A stretch of DNA of 64,000 bases from Pseudonocardia autotrophica (GTDB taxonomy: Bacteria > Actinomycetota > Actinomycetes > Mycobacteriales > Pseudonocardiaceae), in assembly GCF_003945385.1 (NCBI RefSeq), contig NZ_AP018920.1, positions 3,596,001-3,660,000 on the forward strand, in the 5' to 3' direction. A model generated the notes under the pieces. It did not search any database. It was not told the origin of the DNA and saw nothing but the letters and a program-made list of their open reading frames with translations. This document shows positions 26,497-35,216 of this stretch, in pieces. Position 1 is the first letter of the stretch. Each line of letters opens with the position of its first letter. The translations under genes and the position numbers were made by a program.

Positions 26497-27564
26497 CTAT
26501 GGTTCGTCAAGGCCGCGAAGGGGGTCGGTTTCGAGCTGGCGGAACAGCTGTCGTGCGGTGTAGCGCTTGAGGCAGCGGCGGATCTCCCGGTCGGTCTTGC
26601 CTTCGGTGTGGCGCCGTTGGGTGTAGTCGCGGGTGGCCTGGTCGTAGCGTTGTCGTGAGAGCACGATGCTGTGCAGGGCTCGGTTGAGCTGGCGGTCGCC
26701 GGAACGGTTGAGCCGGTAGCGGACGGTGCGCCCGGAGCTGGCCGGGATCGGGGCGGCTCCGGCGAGCATGGCGAAGGCGGCCTCGTCGCGGCAGCGGCCG
26801 GGGTGGGACCAGGCGGTGAGCACGGTCGCAGCGTTGATCGGCCCGACCCCGGTCAACTCGAGTAGATCCGGCCGCCATGACGCCACCACGCGTCGGATCG
26901 TCTTCTCGTACTCGGCGGCCTCGGCCTCCAGGGCGCGGATCCGCCGGGCGAGGTCGCGCAGCACCCTGAGCGTGGTGAGCACCTCGACGTCGCCGGTGCT
27001 GTTGGCTGGGCGCAGGCCAGCCGCGATGCTGATCTGCGCGCGAGTGCTGCGGTGTCCGCGGAAGCGAGCACGGACCGCTTCCGGGGCGGTGATGACCTGC
27101 GCGCGGAGCTGGCGCTGGGCGGTGCTGGCCGCCTCGACCGCTGAACGACGCGCGGTCAGCAGCGACTGCAGCGCAGCCCGCTCGGCCCCGGTCTTGGGCC
27201 GGGCCAGCTGGGCCCGCGACAGGGCATCGCGGGCGGCGCGTTCGGCGTCGAGAGGGTCCGAGCGGCGGCCCCCGCGCCGTGCCGGGCGCTGCGGTCGGTC
27301 GAGTTCGACGACTACCTCCCCGGCCTCGGTGAGGTGGCGGGTCAGGCCCGCGCCGTAGCCGCCGGCGCCCTCCACGGCGAACGCGCGCAGCCCACCGTGT
27401 CGCTCGGCGGTGGCCAGCAGCTCGTCGTAGCCGTGCGGGTCCGCGGCCACGGTCAGGGTCTGCACCCGCGCACCGGTCGCGGCGACCACGACCGCGGCGG
27501 TGTGAGTGTCGGTGTGGGTGTCGACCCCGATGACGAGTTCGACGGTCTCTGCCAGCATGGGCAT
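26497..27564 (-). CDS. IS110-family transposase (recombinase)
   Basis: 355 residues, ATG with AAGGAG 5 bases upstream. N-terminal RuvC-like DEDD domain with Asp15 (IGVDTHTDTHTA), Glu65 (AVEGAGGYG), Asp103 and Asp106 (RRSDPLDA). C-terminal Tnp domain with LTGVGPINAATVL and the Ser-Ser-Gly-Arg motif that carries the catalytic serine of this family (AGAAPIPASSGRTVRYR). All key residues are present, so it looks intact. IS110 elements lack inverted repeats and recombine using a structured RNA from the element end. Confidence 0.95.
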   Translation of the reverse strand: MPMLAETVELVIGVDTHTDTHTAAVVVAATGARVQTLTVAADPHGYDELLATAERHGGLRAFAVEGAGGYGAGLTRHLTEAGEVVVELDRPQRPARRGGRRSDPLDAERAARDALSRAQLARPKTGAERAALQSLLTARRSAVEAASTAQRQLRAQVITAPEAVRARFRGHRSTRAQISIAAGLRPANSTGDVEVLTTLRVLRDLARRIRALEAEAAEYEKTIRRVVASWRPDLLELTGVGPINAATVLTAWSHPGRCRDEAAFAMLAGAAPIPASSGRTVRYRLNRSGDRQLNRALHSIVLSRQRYDQATRDYTQRRHTEGKTDREIRRCLKRYTARQLFRQLETDPLRGLDEP

Positions 27565-27823
27565 GCGTTCTCCTTGCAGGACGCGGCTGTTGATCGCCGG
27601 CCTGGTTCGGAGATCCGGGCAGGACTGTGATGGGACACCCCGTAGCGGCTACTGCGGGGGTCAGGCTCCTGATCAGGCCACCACTCCGGCCGGGCCGGCA
27701 CCAGCAGCAGCGAGCGGACATGTCCCGCCACAGGCACCAAAGGGCCAGTCAGGCGATGAGTCACACCCGCCGCTGCTGATCACCAGCCCATCACTTCCGG
27801 GACTGGCAGGTCCACCCTCACAG
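27565..27823 (-). ncRNA. Candidate IS110 left end containing a bridge RNA
   Basis: The 259 bases between the transposase start and the stop of the preceding gene carry no open frame I can support. In IS110-group elements the long non-coding end is upstream of the transposase gene and encodes a bridge RNA that pairs with target and donor DNA. Position and length fit that. I could not fold the sequence, so loops and element boundary are not assigned. Confidence 0.35.
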
Positions 27824-28464
27824 TCAGCCGACGGGGCTCCGGTGCCGGTCGCGGAACCGGAGGCCGTGCAGCCACCAGCCGAGCAGCCGGGTGATCCGCG
27901 GCAGGATCAGGTAGACCATCAGCGGGGTCAGCACAATGGTCAGCAGCGCCGTCCGCGGGAGCACCGGCCAGTCCGCGATCAGTGCGCCCAGAGTGACGGT
28001 GGCGAGCAGGTTCAGCGGGAAGAACGCCAGCCAGATCGTGGTGGCCTGCTTCCAGCGTGGCGGGGTGACCTGCGCCGGGCCGACCGCCTCGATCCGCTCC
28101 GGGTGTCGAACCAGCCCTCGATCCCGGTGCGGCGCTCGGCGCGGGTCATCTCGGCGAGGCCCTGCGCGGAGCCGAGCCACCAGCGGCGTTCCGGGCTGGC
28201 CTCCCAGCCGGCCAGCGAGTCCGGGGAGTCGAAGCGGGCGAGCATGTGCCATTCGTCGGAGCCGCTGCGGGGGCGGACCCAGCCTCCGCCGAGGAAGCCG
28301 GGGAAGGCCTCGGCCATCAGCAGGCCGGAGCGGATCCAGGCGATCATCTCGGTGGTGTGCGCCGGATCGGCGCGGCGGGTGAAGGAGACGGTGACCGGGG
28401 TGGTGCTCGCGTCGGCGGGGGTGGTGCCGGGCGACAGGACGCCGGTGGGGGTGTCAACGGCCAT
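27824..28464 (-). pseudogene. Antibiotic-biosynthesis-monooxygenase-like protein with membrane tail, frameshifted
   Basis: ATG at 28464. The first frame encodes a ferredoxin-like ABM domain (VTVSFTRRADPAHTTEM, then GFLGGGWVRP and ERRTGIEGWFDT). At about 28104 homology moves to the next frame, which continues PERIEAVGPAQVTPPRWK and then two membrane helices (TIWLAFFPLNLLATVTLGAL, TALLTIVLTPLMVYLILP) to a stop at 27824. One missing C in a short C run at 28102-28104 explains the change. The family normally has this ABM-plus-two-helix form of about 200 residues. Could be a base-call error or a recent pseudogene. Confidence 0.7.
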
Positions 28465-28553
28465 GCCGGAATGGTGACGGTGCCCGGCCCCGGTCGCACG
28501 CCGCCCGCGCGACATCACACCGGGCCGGTCACGGTTCGCACGGGATCGTCCGG

Positions 28554-28580
28554 TTCGCACGGGATCGGATCCCGTGCGAA
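28554..28580. repeat. 27-bp perfect palindrome, copy 1
   Basis: Arms of 13 bases (TTCGCACGGGATC and its complement) flank a single G. An identical palindrome occurs at 28941-28967. Each could form a cruciform or act as a binding site for a dimeric protein; there is no T-run, so a standard intrinsic terminator is unlikely. Confidence 0.9.
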
Positions 28581-28940
28581 CGGCGTGAGCCCGTGCGAAT
28601 GGCGCGATGCCGGCATGGTGAATGGCGCGATGCCGGCATGCCGGCCGATCCCGGACGTGGTGTCGCGCCGGACGAGCAAGCGGGCGCGGTCGTCGGACAG
28701 TGCCGGTGCGGCGGCGTGTCCCTGCGAACGGTGCGACGTCGTGTGAGCGGCGGGCTCCAGTACGGAGGGCGCGACCTCGTGCGAACAGTGCGACCCCGGG
28801 TGCGCGGCGCGACCCCGTGCGAACGGCGCGAGGCCGTGTGTGCGGTGCAACGCCGTGTGCGCGGGCGCGATCCAGCGCGGAGGGTGCGATCCCGCCCGAC
28901 ATCGCGCGGGCCCGGCCACGGTTCGCACGGGTTCGTGCGG

Positions 28941-28967
28941 TTCGCACGGGATCGGATCCCGTGCGAA
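28941..28967. repeat. 27-bp perfect palindrome, copy 2
   Basis: Identical to 28554-28580: 13-base arms around one G. It lies about 145 bases past the stop of the APC permease gene, so it could also influence the 3' end of that transcript. Confidence 0.9.
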
Positions 28968-29110
28968 CGGCGTGATCCCGTGCGAACGGACTTGCCCCGG
29001 CGTGAACCCGTGCGAACGACGCGATGCCGTGCGGCGGCGCGCCACCCTGCGAACGGTGCGACCCCGTGCGAGCAGCGCCAACCGGTGCGGGCGGCGCGAC
29101 CCCGTGCGAA

Positions 29111-30508
29111 TCAGCGGCCGGTGGCGGCGATGAGGCGGCGCTCCGCGTCGGGGCCCGGGCCGATCTCCGGGAAGCGGGTCAGGAAGTAGAGGCCGGCGAG
29201 CCACCAGGTGCCGACGATCGTCCACTCCGGGACGCCCAGCGCGGCGGGCATGCCCGGCAGGTACAGCGACAGCAGCACCAGGCTCGCGACGGCGGCGGTC
29301 GTCCCGATCACCGGTCCACCGCGCACCCGGAACGGGCGCACCAACCCGGGCTCGCGGCTGCGCAGCACCAGGAAGGTGATCGCGACCATCGTGAAGCCCA
29401 TCGTGATCGTGAGGCCGCCGGCGTTCACCAGCCAGGTGAGCATGTTGTCGCCAAACAGCGGCGCGAGCACCGACAGGCCGCCGATGAACAGGATCGCGTG
29501 CGTCGGGGTCCGGAACCGCGGGTGCACGTAGGCGAACCAGCGCGGCAGCATGCCGGACGCCGCCATCGCGTAGACCAGCCTGCTCGCCCCGATGAGGAAG
29601 GCGTTCCAGCTGGTCAGGATGCCGGCGATGCCACCGAGCACGAGCAGCGTGCCGAACGACTGATGCCCCCACAGACCGGCCATCGCATCGGCCGCGGCGA
29701 GCTGGGAGTTCTCCAGCGCGTCGTCGCCGAGTGCGAACCCGGTCCCCACCACGATCACCACGTAGAACGCGATCGCCATCAGCACCGACACCACCAGCAG
29801 TCGCCCGATGTGTCGTTCGGGCAGGTCGATCTCCTCGGCGGACTGCGGGATGACGTCGAAGCCGACGAACAGGAACGGCACCGCGACCAGCACACCGAGC
29901 ATCCCGGCGAGCCCACCGGTGAACCACGGCTCCGCCGTCGCGGCGCTGCCGCCGACGACCGTGCCGGTCGCCATCACGATCGCGACGCCGACCAGGAACG
30001 CGACCGCGATCGTCTGGGCCACGGCGGCCGGGCGGATCCCGATGTAGTTCAGCCAGGTGATGAGGACGGCGCCGGCGACCCCGACCAGTACCCAGGTGGC
30101 GTAGACGTCGTAGCCCGCGATCGTCCAGAGCAGGCCCGCGTTGAGATCGGGGAACAGGTAGAGCGCCGTCTCGGGCAGCGCGACCGCCTCGAACGCGACG
30201 ACCGACAGATACCCGAGCACCATCGCCCAGGACGCGACGAACGCCCATCGCGAGCCGAGCGCCCGCAGCACGTAGTGGTGCTCACCACCGGCCTTCGGCA
30301 TCGCCGACACCAGCTCGGCGTAGGTGAGCCCGACGACGGCCATCACCGACCCGCCGAGCACGAAAGCCAGTGCGGCGCCGGCGGTCCCGGCACCGGACAC
30401 CCACTCGCCGGCCAGCACCACCCAGCCGAACCCGATCATCGCCCCGAAGCCGACGGCGAGCACGTCCGCCCGGCCCAGTGCCTTCACGAACGTCTGCTCG
30501 TTCCCCAT
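29111..30508 (-). CDS. APC-superfamily amino acid/polyamine permease
   Basis: 465 residues with about 12 predicted membrane helices. The N-terminal GFGAMIGFGWVVLAGEW corresponds to the glycine-rich unwound first helix that binds substrate amine/carboxyl in APC transporters; the PKAGGEHHYV and PQSAEEIDLPER blocks are typical of helix 3 and the helix 6-7 loop. Probably a proton-coupled importer of an amino acid or amine; the substrate cannot be assigned. Divergent from the ComB-like gene with about 95 bases between. Downstream lies the repeat array. Confidence 0.9.
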   Translation of the reverse strand: MGNEQTFVKALGRADVLAVGFGAMIGFGWVVLAGEWVSGAGTAGAALAFVLGGSVMAVVGLTYAELVSAMPKAGGEHHYVLRALGSRWAFVASWAMVLGYLSVVAFEAVALPETALYLFPDLNAGLLWTIAGYDVYATWVLVGVAGAVLITWLNYIGIRPAAVAQTIAVAFLVGVAIVMATGTVVGGSAATAEPWFTGGLAGMLGVLVAVPFLFVGFDVIPQSAEEIDLPERHIGRLLVVSVLMAIAFYVVIVVGTGFALGDDALENSQLAAADAMAGLWGHQSFGTLLVLGGIAGILTSWNAFLIGASRLVYAMAASGMLPRWFAYVHPRFRTPTHAILFIGGLSVLAPLFGDNMLTWLVNAGGLTITMGFTMVAITFLVLRSREPGLVRPFRVRGGPVIGTTAAVASLVLLSLYLPGMPAALGVPEWTIVGTWWLAGLYFLTRFPEIGPGPDAERRLIAATGR

Positions 30509-30603
30509 CGCGACAGGGTCCGGGACGAGGGTTTCGTTCCGATAGGGTCCAGATCGTCACAATCGAGCAGTGGTACGCACCACTCCGTCCGGGGGTACCG
30601 GTG

Positions 30604-31359
30604 ATGTCCGGCGTGCACACCCAGGACGGGTACCGCATCCGCTTCGACTGGGGCCCGGTCGGCGCCGTCGCGAGCGCGAGCGACGTGCTGGTCGTCGTCG
30701 ACGTCCTCAGTTTCACCACGACGCTGTCGGTCGCGGCCGACCGCGGTGTCCCGGTGGTGCCCTGCCGGTGGCGGGACGAGCGCGCGACGGTGCTCGCGCG
30801 CGAGCACCGGGCGACCCTGGCCGTCCCGCGTTCGGCCGCCGGACCGGGCGAGGTCAGCCTGTCCCCCGGCACCGTCCGGGCCGCGGCCGGCCTGGCGCGG
30901 CTGGTGCTGCCCTCCCCCAACGGCTCGGCGATCGCGGCCGCGGCACGGGTGCCGGTGCTCGGGGTGTCGCTGCGGAACCGGACGGCCGCCGCGGCCCGGA
31001 TCCGCACCCTGCTGGACGCGGGCCGGCGGATCACGGTGGTCGCCGCGGGCGAACGGTGGCCGGACGGGACACTGCGTCCCGCCGTCGAGGACCTGTGGGG
31101 CGCCGGGGCGCTGATCGCGGCCCTGCCCGACGACGGTCGCTCACCCGAGGCGCACGCCGCGGCCGCCGCGGCCGGTCCGGTGCTCGCCGACCCGGCCGGG
31201 ATGCTGCACGGCTGCGCGAGCGGCCGGGAGCTGACCGCGATCGGGTTCGGCGACGACGTCGACGTGGCCGCCGAGCTGGACGCCGGGACCGCGGTGCCGG
31301 TGCTGGAGGACGGGGTGTTCGTCCCGACGGCGGCCGCGGTACCTGCGGCGGAGGGATAA
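30604..31359 (+). CDS. 2-phosphosulfolactate phosphatase family (ComB-like)
   Basis: 251 residues from ATG 30604 (a GTG one codon earlier is possible). The VVVDVLSFTTTLSVA block near residues 29-43, the LPSPNGSAIA block and the late VAAGERWPDGTLRPAVEDLWGAGALI segment are the conserved blocks of the ComB family, a Mg-dependent phosphatase that in archaea acts in coenzyme M synthesis. In actinomycetes, which lack coenzyme M, the role is not settled; no other sulfonate genes are nearby. Cytoplasmic. Confidence 0.85.
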   Translation: MSGVHTQDGYRIRFDWGPVGAVASASDVLVVVDVLSFTTTLSVAADRGVPVVPCRWRDERATVLAREHRATLAVPRSAAGPGEVSLSPGTVRAAAGLARLVLPSPNGSAIAAAARVPVLGVSLRNRTAAAARIRTLLDAGRRITVVAAGERWPDGTLRPAVEDLWGAGALIAALPDDGRSPEAHAAAAAAGPVLADPAGMLHGCASGRELTAIGFGDDVDVAAELDAGTAVPVLEDGVFVPTAAAVPAAEG

Positions 31360-31446
31360 CCGGCCACTCGATCGGAGCAGTGCGCATCCCTTTGCGTGAC
31401 GCGTCGTTGTACCCACCGGTAACACCGATGCGGGGAGGCAGCAGGG

Positions 31447-32391
31447 ATGAACCGGCGGCGATGGGGTGCGATCGCGTCGATCGCACTGGCGACCCTGGTG
31501 GTCGGGGCGGCCATGGTGACCCCCGTACAGGCGGCCCAGGCGGCGCCCGCGCCGGCTCCGGCGCAGCTCCCGGAGCTGCTCGTTCCCTCCCCGCCCGGCT
31601 CCAACGACTGGGACTGCACGCCGACCGACGAGCTCCCGAACCCGGTCGTGCTGGTGCACGGGCTGACGGCGAACCAGGCGAACAACTGGGCGTACATCGC
31701 GCCGCAGCTGGCGGAGCGCGGGCACTGCGTGTTCTCGCTGACCTACGGCCGCAACCCGCTCACCCCGCCGCCGCTGACCCAGGTCGGCGGTCTGGCACCC
31801 ATCGAGGAGAGCGCGCAGGAGCTGGCGACGTTCGTCGACCGGGTGCTGGACGCGACCGGCGCGGAGAAGGTGGACATCGTCGGTCACTCCGAGGGTTCGC
31901 TGATGCCGAACCACTGGGTGAAGTTCCTCGGCGGTGCCGCGGTCGTCGACCGCTACGTCGGCCTCACGCCGTTGTGGGACGGCACCGAGACCGCCGGGCT
32001 GGCCTTCCTCAACCGCACCGGTGAGCAGCTCGGGCTGGGACCCGCGGTCGGGCTCGCCCTCGACCCGTTGTGCGCCGCCTGCCGGCAGGTCCTGCGCGGC
32101 TCGGACTTCCTCGCCGAGATGAACTCCGGCGGCGGGCCGCGGGTGGACGGCGTCACCTACACGATGATCCTCACCCGGTACGACGAGCTGGTGGTCCCGT
32201 ACACGTCCGGGTTGATGGACGGGGCGACGAACATCGTCCTGCAGGAGGGGTGCCCGGCGAACCTGGCCGAGCACCTGGCCGTCGCGTTCGACCCGGTGAC
32301 GCTGCAGCACATCACCAACGCGCTCGACCCGGCGAACGCCGAGCCGGTCCGCTGCTTCCCGGTCGGGCCGGACGCCCCGCCGGCCACCTGA
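31447..32391 (+). CDS. Secreted triacylglycerol lipase/esterase
   Basis: 314 residues. Sec signal peptide in the first 30 residues (MNRRRWGAIASIALATLVVG, ending Ala-Gln-Ala-Ala). The mature part has the oxyanion motif VVLVHGLTANQ, the nucleophile elbow GHSEGS with Ser148, and paired cysteines (CTPT, CVFSL, CAACR, CPAN, CFP) expected to form disulfides outside the cell. It matches the class-2 lipase family (EstA/LipB-like) of actinomycetes. Single gene with its own leader of about 90 bases after the ComB-like gene. Confidence 0.9.
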   Translation: MNRRRWGAIASIALATLVVGAAMVTPVQAAQAAPAPAPAQLPELLVPSPPGSNDWDCTPTDELPNPVVLVHGLTANQANNWAYIAPQLAERGHCVFSLTYGRNPLTPPPLTQVGGLAPIEESAQELATFVDRVLDATGAEKVDIVGHSEGSLMPNHWVKFLGGAAVVDRYVGLTPLWDGTETAGLAFLNRTGEQLGLGPAVGLALDPLCAACRQVLRGSDFLAEMNSGGGPRVDGVTYTMILTRYDELVVPYTSGLMDGATNIVLQEGCPANLAEHLAVAFDPVTLQHITNALDPANAEPVRCFPVGPDAPPAT

Positions 32392-32429
32392 CCGGCGGAA
32401 CGGTCGGTGGGCCGTGCCAGGCTGCCCGG

Positions 32430-33086
32430 GTGACGACCGCCGAGATACTCATCGCCGCCGTCCGGGCCGGGGAACCGGTGCACGATCCCGATCTGGCGGA
32501 GTGTGACCTGCGGGAGGTCGATCTCGCCGGCCTGCAGTTGCGCGGCGGCTCGCTTGCCGGGGCCGATCTGCGTGGTGCGCGACTGGACCGGGCCCGGATC
32601 TCGGGTACCTCGCTGGCGGGGGCCGATCTGCGGGAGGCCGACCTGACCGACGCCGTACTGAGCGCGGTCGACCTGTCGCGTGCCCGGCTCGCGGGTGCGT
32701 TGCTGGGCGACACCCGGTTCGACGACTGCCGGATGCTGGGGACGGTGCTGCGCGGCGTCCGTGGCCTGGCGGCGTCGTTCGTGCTGACCGGGTGCAATCT
32801 GCAGCTGGCGGATCTCGGGGATCTGGCGCTGCGCGGGCTGCGGGTCTCCGAGTGCGACCTGTCCGAGGCCGATCTCTCCGGCGCGGACCTGCGGACGGTG
32901 GTCTTCGACCGGTGCCGGCTGCGCGGGACCGTGCTGCGGGCCGCCCGGCTGGACCAGGCCGACCTGCGGACCAGCGACCTGGGCGAGATCACCCCGGACA
33001 CCCCGCGCGAGTTGCGGGGCGCGGTCGTCTCCCCCGGTCAGGCGGCCGCGATCTGTGGCGCGCTCGGGCTCACCGTGCTCGGCTAG
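32430..33086 (+). CDS. Pentapeptide-repeat protein
   Basis: 218 residues from a GTG. Residues about 20-195 are built of A(D/N)Lxx-type pentapeptides (DLAECDLREVDLAGLQLRGG, then LAGADLRGARLDRARI and so on), which fold as a right-handed square beta-helix. Some members protect DNA gyrase from quinolones (Qnr/MfpA), others are unrelated. A gap in the repeat around residues 105-120 (VRGLAASFVLTGCNLQLADL) resembles a loop insertion. No signal peptide. Ends 4 bases from the convergent stop at 33091. Confidence 0.85.
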   Translation: MTTAEILIAAVRAGEPVHDPDLAECDLREVDLAGLQLRGGSLAGADLRGARLDRARISGTSLAGADLREADLTDAVLSAVDLSRARLAGALLGDTRFDDCRMLGTVLRGVRGLAASFVLTGCNLQLADLGDLALRGLRVSECDLSEADLSGADLRTVVFDRCRLRGTVLRAARLDQADLRTSDLGEITPDTPRELRGAVVSPGQAAAICGALGLTVLG

Positions 33087-33090
33087 CGGC

Positions 33091-33801
33091 TCAGCGGACC
33101 CGGTCCAGGCCGTCCTCGATCTGTCCGGCGATCCACGGGTCCAGCGCGCAGTTCGGGTCGTCCGGACCGGCCATCGCGATCGGTCCCAGCTCCAGCAGGT
33201 CCGACGACGAGCAGGTGGCGCCCGGGTCCGCGACGGGATCGTCGGCGTCGAGCGGCGCCGGGACGACGTGGCGCGACGAGCCGGCCGTGCGCTGCTGCTG
33301 CGCCTCGGCGTCGTAGTAGGCGGCGACCTCGGCGTCTCCGGCGGCACGGGCCTGCTCGGCTCGCTCCTCGGCCTGCACGCGCAGCTGATCGGCGATCGTG
33401 CTCACCTCGGCGGCATCGCGCTCGTCCGCCGACTGCCGGGCCTGTGCGGCGTCGCGGGCTCCCGCGACCGCGTCCATCAGCAGCTCCCCGCGGCCCGGGA
33501 GGGTCCCCGAGCCGACCGGCGGCTGTGTCGTCGTGACAGTCGTCGTGGCAGCCGTCGTGTCGGCTGCCACGGGAGCCGCCGTGGCAGCCGGGGCGGGTTC
33601 GCCGGGCGCGGCCTCCGCCGCCACCGGCTCGGCCTCGGCGACCGGCAGCGACGCCGCGGCCGGAGTCGGGGCCGGCTCGACTCCCGGCGTGGCACCGACC
33701 AGCAGGCCGGCGGCCACACCGGCGCCGCCGATCAGCGGAGCCGTGCCGATCAGGGCACGACGGCCCGGTGTGGTGAGTGTTCGTCGATGCCGTCCGGTCA
33801 T
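33091..33801 (-). CDS. Membrane-anchored/secreted protein, RHR family member 1
   Basis: 236 residues from ATG 33801 with GGGAGG upstream. N-terminus MTGRHRR, hydrophobic segment about 13-38, then an Ala/Pro/Thr-rich linker (about 40-100), an Ala/Glu/Arg helical segment (about 105-170), and a C-terminal tail with one Cys pair (about 195 and 215) ending LDPWIAGQIEDGLDRVR. The Asp-Pro-Trp-Ile ending recurs in the next gene. Function unknown; the Cys pair and tail suggest the bulk is outside the membrane. Confidence 0.7.
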   Translation of the reverse strand: MTGRHRRTLTTPGRRALIGTAPLIGGAGVAAGLLVGATPGVEPAPTPAAASLPVAEAEPVAAEAAPGEPAPAATAAPVAADTTAATTTVTTTQPPVGSGTLPGRGELLMDAVAGARDAAQARQSADERDAAEVSTIADQLRVQAEERAEQARAAGDAEVAAYYDAEAQQQRTAGSSRHVVPAPLDADDPVADPGATCSSSDLLELGPIAMAGPDDPNCALDPWIAGQIEDGLDRVR

Positions 33802-33871
33802 CGTGATCGCCTCCCGTCCCGTTCCCGATCTTCGTATCCAGAACGGTCCGGGGCGAAACACCGACGGCGGA

Positions 33872-34333
33872 TCAGTTCCCGGCCGCGTCGAGGAGCTGGG
33901 CGTCGATCCAGGGGTCGCGGGACCGCTCCCGGCCCTGGTCATCGCGGTAACCGCAGTCCCGGTCGGTGATCCGGTTCGGGTCGGCCGGATCGTCGAACCG
34001 GGGCGGGCCGTCGAGGTCGCAGCCGGCGACCGGACCCGGTGCCGGGCGGTCCTGGCGGGCCGCGGCGCGGAGCGCGTCGCCCGCGGCGGTGGCGACGGCG
34101 TCGGTGGCCGGGAGTTCGAGCACCGGCGCGGTACGCGGGGCCGCCGCCACCGGGACCGCACCGGACGCCTGCTGCGTCAGGGATGCCGTGCCGCGGTCGA
34201 GCGCCCCGCTGCCGACGATCACCGCCACCACGGCGACCACCGCGGCGATCGCGACGACGACCGGCAGTGCGTCGAGACAGGCGCGGCGGGACGGCGCACG
34301 GCGTACCCGATGCACCCGATGACGTCCGCCCAT
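33872..34333 (-). CDS. Membrane-anchored/secreted protein, RHR family member 2
   Basis: 153 residues from ATG 34333. N-terminus MGGRHR with many Arg, membrane helix about 22-45 (LPVVVAIAAVVAVVAVIVG), short Ala/Pro linker and a small C-terminal part with two Cys (GCDLDGPP, DCGYRDDQ) ending RDPWIDAQLLDAAGN. The DPWI-x-x-Gln ending and the Cys pair match member 1, so the two are likely paralogues. Separated from member 1 by 70 bases. Confidence 0.65.
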   Translation of the reverse strand: MGGRHRVHRVRRAPSRRACLDALPVVVAIAAVVAVVAVIVGSGALDRGTASLTQQASGAVPVAAAPRTAPVLELPATDAVATAAGDALRAAARQDRPAPGPVAGCDLDGPPRFDDPADPNRITDRDCGYRDDQGRERSRDPWIDAQLLDAAGN

Positions 34334-34421
34334 CAGCGCCCCTCCGGCTGTTCCGAACAGCTCAACGGCTGCTCCGATGATGGCCTGTGGGCGGCCGGAC
34401 CGCGACCGCCCGGATGGCTGT

Positions 34422-35111
34422 TCACTCTCCGGTGGCCCCGGTCCGCTCCCCCGCCGGGTCCGCGGGTGCGGCACCGGCCGGAGACGCCCCGTCCTGCGGC
34501 GTGGCCGGGGCGGGCGGCTCCGGAGCGGGCTCGGCCGGTTCGGCGGGTGGTGCCGCCGGTGGGGGCGGCGGGGGCGGCGCCGCGGTAGTGCGGGCCCGCT
34601 CCCGGCGGAGTTCCTCCTGCGCCGCCCGTCGCTCCAGCTGCGCGGCCCGTTCCCGGGCCTGCTGTGCCTGCCGGGCCTGTTGTGCCGCGCGCTCCTGCGC
34701 GGCGACCCGCGCGGTGACCGCCTGTGCGGCGTCACCCGCGGCGCGGGCGGCTCCGTCACCGGTCAGGACGACGTCGCCGAGCACGGCCCCGCGGGGTGCC
34801 GTGGTGCGGGGCGTGGTGGTGCGGGGTGCCGGTGGCGTCCGCTCCGGGCCGGACGCCACGGCCGGCGGCCGGTCGGTGAAGGTCGGGATCGGCACCCCGT
34901 CGCCCATCCGCTCGTCGGCCGGTGCGGCCCGGCCGACGAGCAGGCTCGCGACGGCGGCGACGGTCACGAGGAGCAGCGGCACGCCACCGATCAGGACGGT
35001 CCGCAGCCCGCCGGACCGGCGGCCCGGTCCGCGGGGCGGCCGGGCGGACCCGGTCCAAGGCGTCGAACCGTCCGCCGGCGGCGGCTCGGGCATGCGATGG
35101 CGTGCGGCCAT
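34422..35111 (-). CDS. Membrane-anchored protein, RHR family member 3
   Basis: 229 residues when started at the ATG at 35111 (MAARHR), chosen because it matches the Arg-His-Arg start of its neighbours; an in-frame ATG at 35183 would add 24 residues. Membrane helix about 37-62 (TVLIGGVPLLLVTVAAVASLLVG), Pro/Thr linker, an Ala/Gln/Arg/Glu coiled coil about 115-170 (AQERAAQQARQAQQARERAA), then a Pro/Ala tail with eight consecutive prolines. The DPWI ending of members 1 and 2 is absent. Function unknown. Confidence 0.6.
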   Translation of the reverse strand: MAARHRMPEPPPADGSTPWTGSARPPRGPGRRSGGLRTVLIGGVPLLLVTVAAVASLLVGRAAPADERMGDGVPIPTFTDRPPAVASGPERTPPAPRTTTPRTTAPRGAVLGDVVLTGDGAARAAGDAAQAVTARVAAQERAAQQARQAQQARERAAQLERRAAQEELRRERARTTAAPPPPPPPAAPPAEPAEPAPEPPAPATPQDGASPAGAAPADPAGERTGATGE

Positions 35112-35216
35112 CAGCAGCAGCCGATAGGGCCGTTCGGACCAGTCATGGTGCTGACCATGCCCGTCGGGGTGCGCCCCGGTCATGCGCCGAACGGGTGGGT
35201 GAGGTGTCCGTCCGGG

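Larger units (their letters stand above)
28510..29110. repeat. Array of about 20 imperfect 20-21-bp repeats with palindromes
   Basis: The gap between the ABM-like gene and the permease is filled with degenerate copies of ccgtgcgaacggcgcgaccc, some in direct and some in inverted order. A segment of about 70 bp appears twice (about 28521-28590 and 28906-28977), and a 20-bp unit ending gatgccggcatg is doubled at 28597-28640. No protein gene is credible here. Spacing is too tight and irregular for CRISPR. Confidence 0.8.

Noticed and set aside
28510..29110. CRISPR array
   Set aside because: Units are degenerate, spaced irregularly with no unique 30-40-bp spacers, and no cas gene is in the window.
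28515..30248. Minus-strand open frame running through the repeat array and permease region
   Set aside because: Its translation of the repeats gives His-Gly-Ile-Ala-Pro-type runs only, and in the permease part it is out of frame with the APC protein.
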